Shown in pieces: positions 35,701 through 43,061 of a stretch of DNA of 49,392 nt. The notes beneath the pieces are model-generated. The model was given only the letters and a program-made list of their open reading frames with translations, did not search any database and had not been told where the DNA came from. The DNA is taken from the NCBI GenBank assembly GCA_003166865.1, contig PMUP01000077.1, forward strand, positions 1 to 49,392, written 5' to 3'. A program made the position numbers and the translations under genes. This stretch comes from Bryobacterales bacterium. GTDB lineage: Bacteria; Acidobacteriota; Terriglobia; Bryobacterales; Bryobacteraceae. How positions within the stretch are numbered: position 1 is the first letter of the stretch; each line of letters begins with the position of its first letter.

Positions 35701-38009
35701 CCCTGGACCTTTACCTTCACCGCGCGGTTCCCTTCGATCAGGTCGTACGCAAAATCCAGCCTGAGAGAAACCTGAGCCATTCCCCTCTCTTCCAAGTGAT
35801 GCTCAACTGGCGTGACCGCGATCAAATGCTGTCGTTCATCGGAATGGAAGGTCTGAACATAGAGTCGGTTCTCGCCGAAAGCAGAACTTCAAAATTCGAC
35901 CTCACACTATTCGCAACGGACTGCGGAAATGAGATTTGGCTGGAGATGGAATACAGCACCGACCTGTTCGATAAGGAGCGAATCGTTCGCATGCTGAGTC
36001 ATTTTGAGAGGCTGCTCGAAGCGGTGGCTGCCGATCCTGGCCAAAGCCTCGCGGACTTGCCGCTCCTGAGCCCACAGGAGAAGCAGCAATTGCTGGATTG
36101 GAACGAAACCCATGTCGATTATCCGCTCGAGCCATGCCTGCATGAATTTATCGAGTTACAAGTGGAGCGCACCCCTGACGCGCCGGCCTTGAAATTCGAA
36201 GGGACCACCCTCAGTTATGCCGAATTGAATCGAAAAGCGAATCAGTTGGCGCACTATCTTCGGAACCGTTACCAGGTGGGCCCCGACCAGTTAGTGGGTG
36301 TTTTCGCCGAGCGCTCCCTCGAGATGATCGTGGCGCTAGTTGGCATACTCAAAGCGGGCGGCGCATACCTGCCGCTCGATCCCGAGCATCCACGAGCTCG
36401 GCTTTCAACGATGCTGGAGGATGCGGCCCCCAAGGTTGTATTGACGCAGAGATGTCTGGAAGCGCAGTTGCCGGAAAGCAAATCGCCTGTAGTCACACTC
36501 GACTCCGATTGGGAGATCATTCAGACCGAGAGCGCTGAAAACCCGGTGAAGGTCGCCAACTCAACGAATCTAGCTTATGTCATCTATACATCCGGGTCGA
36601 CGGGGAAGCCGAAGGGCGTAGCGAATATTCACCGGGGTATCGTGAATCGCCTTCTGTGGATGCAGGACGCCTATAAACTAGGCGCCTCCGATAGAGTTCT
36701 GCAGAAGACGCCCTTCACATTCGATGTTTCGGTTTGGGAATTTTTCTGGCCGCTCATGACTGGCGCATGCCTGGTGGTGGCACAGCCTGGCCGTCACCGG
36801 GACTCCGGATATCTGGTGAAAACGGTGCAGCAGGAGAAGATTACGACGTTGCACTTCGTGCCTTCTATGTTGGAAGTGTTCCTGGAGGAGCCAGGAGCCG
36901 GGAATTGCCCTTCGATTCGGCGAGTTATTGCCAGCGGCGAAGCTTTGTCCGTGCCGCTGCGGAACCGTTTCTTCCAGATCCTCAATACGGAGCTGCACAA
37001 CTTGTACGGGCCAACCGAAGCGGCCGTGGATGTGACGCACTGGGCATGTCACAGGGACGACGATCGCAGCAGCGTTCCCATTGGTCGTCCTATCGCTAAC
37101 ACCCAGATTCACATTTTGGATCGACACATGAATCCAGTTCCCATTGGCATCGCCGGTGAACTTCATATCGGCGGCGTGGGGCTGGCACGCGGGTATCTGA
37201 ACAACCCGGTGCTCACCGAGGAGAAGTTTGTGCCGAGCCCGTTCGGTGAGAAGGCGGGCGCCAGGCTTTACAAAACCGGAGATTTGGCCCGCTATTGGGC
37301 TGATGGAACAATCGAGTACCTGGGCCGCATGGATACGCAAATTAAACTACGGGGCTTTCGGGTCGAACTTGGGGAAATTGAGGCGGTGCTGCGGCAACAC
37401 CCTGGCGTTCAACAAGCCGTGGTAGTGGTACGCGAAGACACTCGCGGCGACCCACGACTAGTCGCGTATCTGGTAGCCTCCGGGCCTGTCGTATTTGAGC
37501 CGTCCGAACTCCGCGATCTGCTGAAACGGACGCTCCCCGAGCATATGGTTCCGGCTGCGTTTGTCCAGTTGCCAGCGTTGCCGCTGACTGCCAATGGCAA
37601 GGTGGATCGCAAGGCGCTTCCGGTTCCGCGCGCCAGCGTGCTGTCGGACTCCGTTAGTCGTCCCGCGCCATACAACGAGGTCGAGAAGAAGATAGCTCTC
37701 ATCTGGCAGGATGTCTTAGGGGTGGCTACCGTGGGGCGAGACAGTAGCTTTTTTGATCTGGGCGGACACTCTTTGCTATTGGCGAGAGCGAACATCCGAT
37801 TGCGGCAAGCTTTTAACAAAGAGATCACAATGCTGGATATGTTTAGGTTTGCCACGGTTCGAACGCTCGCGACACACCTGGCCGACGTAGCGGATTCGAG
37901 TGTCGTAAACGCACGTCAGGCAGCAGACGGCGTCCGAGCAGATGGCCTGCGCCGGCGCCGCCAGACGCGGCGGCATTCCGCAAAGGAATTAGTTAAGGAG
38001 CCTTCCTAG
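32781..38009 (+). CDS. Loading acyl ligase-PCP-C-A(Ser)-PCP NRPS
   Basis: 1742 residues; SD AAGGAGAG lies just before ATG 32781. Residues 1-510 are an acyl-CoA-ligase-type adenylating domain (YTSGSTGQPRAAVHSHR, GWLHTGDLAYCDDDGY, terminal PSGKVQRL), with GCSEGGN where amino-acid A domains have YGPTE, so it should activate a carboxylic acid starter. PCP1 has Ser575. C has His791-His792 and Asp796 in HHIICDW, with Trp for the usual Gly. A domain 2 has FDVSVWEFFW, LHFVPSML, VIASGEAL and LYGPTEAAVD, giving DVWHISLVDK, matching serine codes. PCP2 has Ser1664. It has no upstream partner, so it should start the assembly line though encoded last: acyl-PCP to acyl-Ser-PCP. Confidence 0.92.
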   Translation: MTVDDQIMTIRELIEQSARTQPEASFLISAETGRELTFGELNQQSILLSNLLRQAGLERGDKVAFLMDNGLFTAQLFLGAMYGGFVVVPLNVRGGVSQLSYTLDHCDAQIVYVDQEYRSLIEEVMANIGRTVRVIFADVDGLLVASETPVPSAAELIAPEPEDAALLMYTSGSTGQPRAAVHSHRTVLAGARNSIAAHQLSSSDRSLLVLPLYHINAECVTLIPTLMSGGSVVVTRRFSVSQFWDWLDEYHCTWSAVVPTIISQLLDWQDPRAHDRQAAFQRVRFIRSSSAPLAPSLHREFLDKFPLLLIQAMGCSEGGNVFSNPLPPGENKIGSPGLPWGFETRIVDREGFDVSPGQSGELLFRGPALTQGYYKQPEETAAILDSDGWLHTGDLAYCDDDGYFFIVGRSKELIIKGGVNIAPRQIDDVLESHPAVLEAAAVGVADHYMGEDLVAFVVLRAGAACNESELLSFCEGRLGHFKTPTRIYFASDLPKGPSGKVQRLRLKDDPAQFVISSPGSSGGEFAIAQANGHGGPSGLHATSSLEQIIAESWAEVLCRSRVDPEDNFFALGGHSLLAVQCVSRLRERIPIALSLSDFFEYGTVAQQAALVRRRLQQGDGSKGPTSASRSAQAPNGALQNVSSSVSPSKIPPRDSNLPCPLSPPQRRLWFMEQLNPDVPVYNEAEAIRLVGELNADAIERALNIIIARHEILRTTIELKDGEPTTVVHETWPIQIKKIDLQALTAPEREAEVERLLTEEPRLPYRLEAEPGIRATLLDLGPKEHILILMMHHIICDWSSEGVLWRELSNLYRMIILDETPALPPLTIQHGDYAAWQVQQSTEANFAEDLTFWEQNLRGAPQLLELPTDRVRPSTLSHRGARQRLVLNSTLTKALRDLSKQAQTTPFTVFAATLNTLLYRYSGQEDILLGIPIADRDRMELQQVIGFLLHTQVLRTKLSGDMTFRQLLAGVQKAALDLYLHRAVPFDQVVRKIQPERNLSHSPLFQVMLNWRDRDQMLSFIGMEGLNIESVLAESRTSKFDLTLFATDCGNEIWLEMEYSTDLFDKERIVRMLSHFERLLEAVAADPGQSLADLPLLSPQEKQQLLDWNETHVDYPLEPCLHEFIELQVERTPDAPALKFEGTTLSYAELNRKANQLAHYLRNRYQVGPDQLVGVFAERSLEMIVALVGILKAGGAYLPLDPEHPRARLSTMLEDAAPKVVLTQRCLEAQLPESKSPVVTLDSDWEIIQTESAENPVKVANSTNLAYVIYTSGSTGKPKGVANIHRGIVNRLLWMQDAYKLGASDRVLQKTPFTFDVSVWEFFWPLMTGACLVVAQPGRHRDSGYLVKTVQQEKITTLHFVPSMLEVFLEEPGAGNCPSIRRVIASGEALSVPLRNRFFQILNTELHNLYGPTEAAVDVTHWACHRDDDRSSVPIGRPIANTQIHILDRHMNPVPIGIAGELHIGGVGLARGYLNNPVLTEEKFVPSPFGEKAGARLYKTGDLARYWADGTIEYLGRMDTQIKLRGFRVELGEIEAVLRQHPGVQQAVVVVREDTRGDPRLVAYLVASGPVVFEPSELRDLLKRTLPEHMVPAAFVQLPALPLTANGKVDRKALPVPRASVLSDSVSRPAPYNEVEKKIALIWQDVLGVATVGRDSSFFDLGGHSLLLARANIRLRQAFNKEITMLDMFRFATVRTLATHLADVADSSVVNARQAADGVRADGLRRRRQTRRHSAKELVKEPS

Positions 38010-38037
38010 CCATAGGCGGTGGCCTGAACGCTGGAAA

Positions 38038-40470
38038 TCACTGGGTATTCCAAGTCAAAGCCGTCATCGAAAACGGAGGCAGCGAAAGGGTCGTCGTCGA
38101 AGCGAAGGTTTGCGATGAAGAGACCGGAACAACGATGTCGGAGCTTTCATTGGTGTCGGTGATCTTGGGGGCAGTGAGTTGCGTCATTTGCACCGTTCCG
38201 GTGGGTGCATTGGCGCCGGAAAATGTCACGGGCAAAGCGCTTGTCAGGTTCAAGTTGAGGAGGATGAGCGCGGACTGCGATCCGTTCAAAAATGCAAACG
38301 ACTCGATGTATCGGGCGCCGCTGAGCTGGACGCTGTTCACCAAGGCTTGGTTCCAGGTAGGATTCGCACCGCTTTGGACCGTCTGTAGCATGGCGCCGCC
38401 GCTGGGAATGGTCTGATTGGCTAGTTGAAGAGCCAAATATTGTGGACGCCGGAGATTGGTAGGTCCGCCCATGTCAATCACAGCCCCCCAAAGCGGGGCC
38501 GTAGTAGCGTTTCCGGTCGTGGAGATCGCGAAGTTCCACTGGGGCAACGCCCACAGATTCTGAGTAATAATGCCCTTGGACATTCCCAACAGCATATTTT
38601 CGATCTCCGCCAGGCCGGCTCCGATGGACGGCGCGAACTCGTTGAGGACGCTTTGCGTGATGGCGCCCGAGACAGTACTCATGTTGGATTCGTATACCAC
38701 GACAGGCACCGGATGAGTGGAGTTCTGTATGGCCAACTGGTCAAGATAGACCATGCCACCATTCACAGTTTGCGGATTGCCGTCGATCGTAAAGTAGCTG
38801 GAGCTCACGCCCTCGGCGTTACCAGACGGACTGAAGAAAGCCTGCGGCTCGGCCAGGAGCGGCCTGAACAGATCATTATTGTCCGCGAAGCTGTTAACTT
38901 CATACATCATGTAGGGGGCAATCGCAAAGGAGTCGTTATTGTCGGTGCTGTCCTGAATCTGCTGGTTCAACCATGGATTCGCGGCTTGTCCACCGAGGAC
39001 CAGGTCGAACGAAGAAGCACTATAAGCCGGATCGGCCCGCATCGCGGCAAAAATGGTCTGGGCCCGTGCGCCGTATGCAGCGGGACTTTCAATACTGCCG
39101 CCGCGGAACGTGCTGTTCCACGCCTCATTGCCGAATTCAAGATGGATCTTCGGCAAGACGCTGGTCCACGGCTCAACCTGTCCCTGTGCGGCTCGTTTAG
39201 ACCCGTACGTCGTGGTAGGGGCGCTCCCGAGGTATTCGATCAAATTTGCGGCATCAGTGGTACTGAAGGTGCTCGGCACAACAAACCATGGCTCCGCTCC
39301 GATCGTCTGGCAGAGCTGAAGGAAATCGTACAGACCGTATTCGATGCTAGTGGCCGACGTAGAGTAGGCCGAGTATCCGGACGGCATACGCCCAAAAGGT
39401 CCTGCTATAAGGTTGTCGAGGGTATCGCCTAATTGGTTTCCAGACCAGAAACGCAGAACACCTGGATTGAGCGCGGTCAACGTTGCGACCACGGCGTCTC
39501 GAAATGCAGTCGGGTTGGATGGAGAACTCGCTTGGAGACTGACGTCGTCGAGATAGAAAGAGTCCTTTCCGACTGTGGCAAATTCAAGATCGACCGTCCC
39601 CACAGCCGAACCGGTCTCCGAAGCGGTGAATGTGAGAGTGTAAGTCTGCCAAGATTTGGAGAGCGAGACTGTTTGGCTCAGGTAAGTCTTGACCCCCTGT
39701 CTGGACACGCTTACGGCGACCGAGTTGCTGCCTCCGGTTCCCTTTGCCAGAAACGATACCTCAAAGGTTCCGTCGAGCTGGATGAAGGAGCGGCCACTCG
39801 TCGAATCGAAATACGAATCGAGAACGGCGGAATCGGCAGCTGTGGGCGCGGTCAGGGCAATCGTTTGGGATCCGGCGGTTCCAGGCGGCAGATCGGTTTG
39901 ATTCGTGGTAGTTGCGCCCTTGCCGGAGGTCGTTGTCCACCATCCCGCGGCCGCGTTGCCCGGTACGGTCTGCCGAACTATCACGAAGTCCCCTGCCGCT
40001 GGAGCGACCCCGAGGGGTGCGGAAAGAGTGAGAACACCACCTCGCGAACTCGTCGCTGCCGTATATTTGCTCACGGTCCCAGTTAGCCCATTGGCCGCGC
40101 CATAGAAGAATTCAAACGTTGCGCCGTTCCAGAATCCGGCCGGCCACGCGGAATACAAATCGCTATCCACGCATGTCGTCACCGAACCGGAGGCACACTC
40201 GATTATGGACTGGTAGATTTCACCTTCGAAGCCTGGATTCTGCAAGACCAGGTTTTGCATCATCTGGCCGGAGTCCCAGAAGTTGTGCATTCCAAGGTTG
40301 ATCCCAAAATGTTTAACCGTGGGCTGCAAAACAGTAGTTCCTATCGCGATCTGAGTACTAGTTGCTGCAGCCTGCAGTGTGAACGACGTCACTAAAGACA
40401 GCAAGAAAGCTAACACAGCGGTTTTAGACTGACCGCGCTCTAGATGAGCAACCATTTTTTTTTGTTTCAT
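38038..40470 (-). CDS. Secreted clan GH-A-like glycosidase (arabinofuranosidase-like) with internal CBM-like domain
   Basis: 810 residues with a signal peptide (about 1-36, AVLAFLLSLVTSFTLQAAA). N-terminal FGINLGMHNFWDSGQMMQN, then a carbohydrate-binding, CBM4/9-like jelly roll (about 165-330, ending DSFYLDDVSLQ). A TIM-barrel follows with IHLEFGNEAWN, where Glu449 fits the GNE acid/base of clan-A enzymes such as GH51. VVYESNMST has Glu594 in the nucleophile position. The C-terminus is a beta sandwich. It should cut a polysaccharide outside the cytoplasm, perhaps the one made by this cluster. It is convergent with the NRPS (28-nt gap) and divergent from its paralogue at 40672. Start ATG 40470 has AAAGGAT upstream; codons 2-6 contain an A9 tract. 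Confidence 0.75.
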   Translation of the reverse strand: MKQKKMVAHLERGQSKTAVLAFLLSLVTSFTLQAAATSTQIAIGTTVLQPTVKHFGINLGMHNFWDSGQMMQNLVLQNPGFEGEIYQSIIECASGSVTTCVDSDLYSAWPAGFWNGATFEFFYGAANGLTGTVSKYTAATSSRGGVLTLSAPLGVAPAAGDFVIVRQTVPGNAAAGWWTTTSGKGATTTNQTDLPPGTAGSQTIALTAPTAADSAVLDSYFDSTSGRSFIQLDGTFEVSFLAKGTGGSNSVAVSVSRQGVKTYLSQTVSLSKSWQTYTLTFTASETGSAVGTVDLEFATVGKDSFYLDDVSLQASSPSNPTAFRDAVVATLTALNPGVLRFWSGNQLGDTLDNLIAGPFGRMPSGYSAYSTSATSIEYGLYDFLQLCQTIGAEPWFVVPSTFSTTDAANLIEYLGSAPTTTYGSKRAAQGQVEPWTSVLPKIHLEFGNEAWNSTFRGGSIESPAAYGARAQTIFAAMRADPAYSASSFDLVLGGQAANPWLNQQIQDSTDNNDSFAIAPYMMYEVNSFADNNDLFRPLLAEPQAFFSPSGNAEGVSSSYFTIDGNPQTVNGGMVYLDQLAIQNSTHPVPVVVYESNMSTVSGAITQSVLNEFAPSIGAGLAEIENMLLGMSKGIITQNLWALPQWNFAISTTGNATTAPLWGAVIDMGGPTNLRRPQYLALQLANQTIPSGGAMLQTVQSGANPTWNQALVNSVQLSGARYIESFAFLNGSQSALILLNLNLTSALPVTFSGANAPTGTVQMTQLTAPKITDTNESSDIVVPVSSSQTFASTTTLSLPPFSMTALTWNTQ

Positions 40471-40559
40471 TTGTAGATCCTTTACCGGCGTCAGCAGCCG
40501 GCTGCCTTGCGTATGTCAAACGTTCATTCGTGCTCTTTCTGTTGGGAAGAGCCCGGATG

Positions 40560-40595
40560 ATAGTACTACGGCCTCAGTAGTAATGGTAGTACTAT
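40560..40595. promoter_or_regulatory. Perfect 10-bp inverted repeat between divergent glycosidase genes
   Basis: ATAGTACTAC at 40560-40569 and its exact reverse complement GTAGTACTAT at 40586-40595, centre-to-centre 26 nt. Each arm itself contains the palindrome AGTACT, and a third related element TAGTAGTA lies between (40577-40584). It sits centrally in the 201-nt gap between the two divergent paralogues, so it is a strong candidate operator controlling both. Confidence 0.6.
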
Positions 40596-40671
40596 ATCCA
40601 AGGAAAGGCAACTGAGGAAAGTGCTGGGGAAGCAATCCTTCTCACCCGGACGACGATAAGGCAACCCAACT

Positions 40672-43050
40672 ATGCACCAGCGTTGGATTTTGATCAGCGT
40701 GGGACTCCTGTTAATGTTTAGCAGTGAGGACGAAGGCGCGGCGATTCAGGACACCGACATCGCGATCACAACGATCGTAGAGCAGTCCCCGGTTCAGCGC
40801 TTCGGCATCAATCTGGGCGGAACTGCTTACTACGATGCTGGACAGATGATGAAAAACCTCGTCTTCGCAAATCCAGGTTTCGAGGGGCAGATCTATCAGT
40901 CCACGATTCGATGCGGCATTGCATCAGCTAACGAGTGCGAGGACCACAACACCGGTTCGGGCTGGCCGGATGGTTTTTGGAATGGCGCGAGTTTTGAGTT
41001 CTTTTATGGCGCTGCGAAGGGACGAACAGGCACTGTTTCTTCATATTCGGCCGGCCGAGATAAGCGCGGCGGTCAGTTCACTTTTTCCGAGCCCGGTCCG
41101 GTACCCGCCACCGGCGACTATATGATTGTGCGCCAAAGCATGCCTGGTTCGGCTGCCGCTGGCTGGACGCCGGCGGTTTCCGGAGGCGGGTCGATTGCAG
41201 CCGAGACTACCGATTTGCCGCCGCAAACGGCTGGGAAGCGGGCATTGCGCCTTATGTCCCCGGCTGGAGGACAAGCTTCCATCACCACCTATTTCGACAC
41301 GCTTGAGGGACGCTCATTTCTTCGGATCAATGGCGCATACGAGCTACGCTTCAAGGCGAAGGGGACCAGCGGTGGTTTAGGGCTTGCCCGGAAATCCTCG
41401 ATCTCTGTGGTTCTTCAGCGGCTGGCTCGGCCGAAAATCACGTATATTACCGAGAACGTAGATTTAGATAATGGCTGGAAGAGCTACACGCTCCATTACA
41501 GGGCGTCGGAGACTGGTAGCGAGATAGGTCCGATCATGCTCCGGTTCAGCGCGGTTGGAGATGACACATTTCTGCTGGACGACATCGATCTGACTGAAGA
41601 AAATACCGATCCAAGCAACGCTACCCAGTTTCGCGATCAAGTGGTCGACGCCCTCAAGACCCTCAAACCGGGAATTCTCCGTTTTTGGGGGGGACAACTG
41701 GGCGAAACACTCGATAATCTGCTCGCTCCGCCGTTCGGCAGGCAGCGGTCCGGCTACTCAGCCTGGTATCGGGAGCCGTACGCAATTTCTTACGGACTGC
41801 AGGAGTTTCTCGAACTCTGCCAGGCTGTCGGGGCCGATCCCTGGTTTGTAGTACCAATAACATTCAGCACGACCGAAGCGGCTAAGTTGATCGAGTATCT
41901 TGCCGGCAGCCCCGCAACTCCCTATGGAGCGATACGCGCTGCGCGGGGTCATTCAGCGAAATGGACCGAATGCTTCCACAAGATCCATCTCGAATTTGGC
42001 AACGAAGCGTGGAACGCCATCTTTAAAGGAGGCGCGATCGAATACCCGGAGCCTTATGGCAACAGGGCGCAAGATATCTTCCAATCGATGCGGGACGAAC
42101 CCTCCTTCCAAGCCTCTTCGTTCGATCTGATCCTGGGAGGACAGGCACAGTGGCCGGGAAGAAACGCGACCATCCAGAACAACTGCAACAACAATGACTC
42201 CTTTGCCGTAGCCACCTACATGATGGGCACGGTGGACAGTTACAGCAACACCGAGAATCTCTTCGGCCCCACCTTTGCCGAGCCGGAGGCATTTGTACAA
42301 CGCGATGGAGTCGCTGAGAACGTGAAGGGAGGAGGAATGGTTTATGAGGACCAGAAAGCGATTCGGTCCTCGGCGCATCCAGTTCCGCTGGCCGTCTACG
42401 AAACCAACCTGAGCACGGTTCAGGGTACGATTCCGCAAAGCATCCTTAATCATTACGTCACATCGCTTGGCGCCGGCCTTGCGGTCGCCGACAACATGTT
42501 GCTTGGCCTGCGTCAGTTCGGCATCGTTACTCAAAACGTGTACACTCTGCCGCAATATGAATACAAGCGTTCCGACGGCAAAAGGGCCCTTCTTTGGGGC
42601 GTAGTAGTAGACATGGGCAACAGCAATCGCAAAAGGCCCCAATACCTGGCGCTGCAACTGCTAAACGAGGCCATCGAGAATGGAGCAAGCATGCTGCGAA
42701 CCAAACACAGCGGCGCAGATCCAACATGGAACCAGCCCCTCGAGAATACGGTGCAAGTAAATGGAGCGCACTACTTGCAATCGTTCGCGTTCGCTGACGG
42801 CGACCGGCGCTCTGTCATCGTTTTCAACCTGGCCCGTGAGTCCAGTTTGGGGATAACATTCAGCGGCGCAAACGCACCCTCAGGGCGCGTCGAGATGCAG
42901 CAACTTACCTCAGCCAACATCACAGACACCAACGAAGATGCGCAAATTGTCGATATCCATGGGCGGTCGCTGACAAACTTCGATCCTACAACCCCGATGC
43001 CTTTACCCCCATATTCCATGACGGTCCTCCGTTGGTCTGAGTCCAGATAG
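40672..43050 (+). CDS. Secreted clan GH-A-like glycosidase, paralogue of the divergent gene
   Basis: 792 residues, clearly homologous along its length to the product of 38038-40470 (shared FGINLG, NPGFEGQIYQS, GFWNGASFEFFYGAA, IHLEFGNEAWN, SFAVATYMM). N-terminal hydrophobic stretch ILISVGLLLMFSS may be a short signal peptide. Glu445 (GNE) and Glu577 (VYETNLST) are the putative acid/base and nucleophile. The middle carries the same CBM-like domain (ending DTFLLDDIDLT). Two divergent paralogues suggest different linkages of one polymer or different conditions. The SGNH-like gene follows after 11 nt, so they are probably co-transcribed. Confidence 0.75.
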   Translation: MHQRWILISVGLLLMFSSEDEGAAIQDTDIAITTIVEQSPVQRFGINLGGTAYYDAGQMMKNLVFANPGFEGQIYQSTIRCGIASANECEDHNTGSGWPDGFWNGASFEFFYGAAKGRTGTVSSYSAGRDKRGGQFTFSEPGPVPATGDYMIVRQSMPGSAAAGWTPAVSGGGSIAAETTDLPPQTAGKRALRLMSPAGGQASITTYFDTLEGRSFLRINGAYELRFKAKGTSGGLGLARKSSISVVLQRLARPKITYITENVDLDNGWKSYTLHYRASETGSEIGPIMLRFSAVGDDTFLLDDIDLTEENTDPSNATQFRDQVVDALKTLKPGILRFWGGQLGETLDNLLAPPFGRQRSGYSAWYREPYAISYGLQEFLELCQAVGADPWFVVPITFSTTEAAKLIEYLAGSPATPYGAIRAARGHSAKWTECFHKIHLEFGNEAWNAIFKGGAIEYPEPYGNRAQDIFQSMRDEPSFQASSFDLILGGQAQWPGRNATIQNNCNNNDSFAVATYMMGTVDSYSNTENLFGPTFAEPEAFVQRDGVAENVKGGGMVYEDQKAIRSSAHPVPLAVYETNLSTVQGTIPQSILNHYVTSLGAGLAVADNMLLGLRQFGIVTQNVYTLPQYEYKRSDGKRALLWGVVVDMGNSNRKRPQYLALQLLNEAIENGASMLRTKHSGADPTWNQPLENTVQVNGAHYLQSFAFADGDRRSVIVFNLARESSLGITFSGANAPSGRVEMQQLTSANITDTNEDAQIVDIHGRSLTNFDPTTPMPLPPYSMTVLRWSESR

Positions 43051-43061
43051 AAGGACGTTGC

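Noticed and set aside
38010-38037. Short stem AGGC/GCCT in the convergent gap as a bidirectional terminator
   Set aside because: Four base pairs and no T-run on either strand.
38425-39432. 335-residue plus-strand ORF antisense to the glycosidase gene
   Set aside because: Shadow frame of a clearly coding minus-strand gene with GNE and YESN motifs; similar long shadows occur in the paralogue at 41953-42657.
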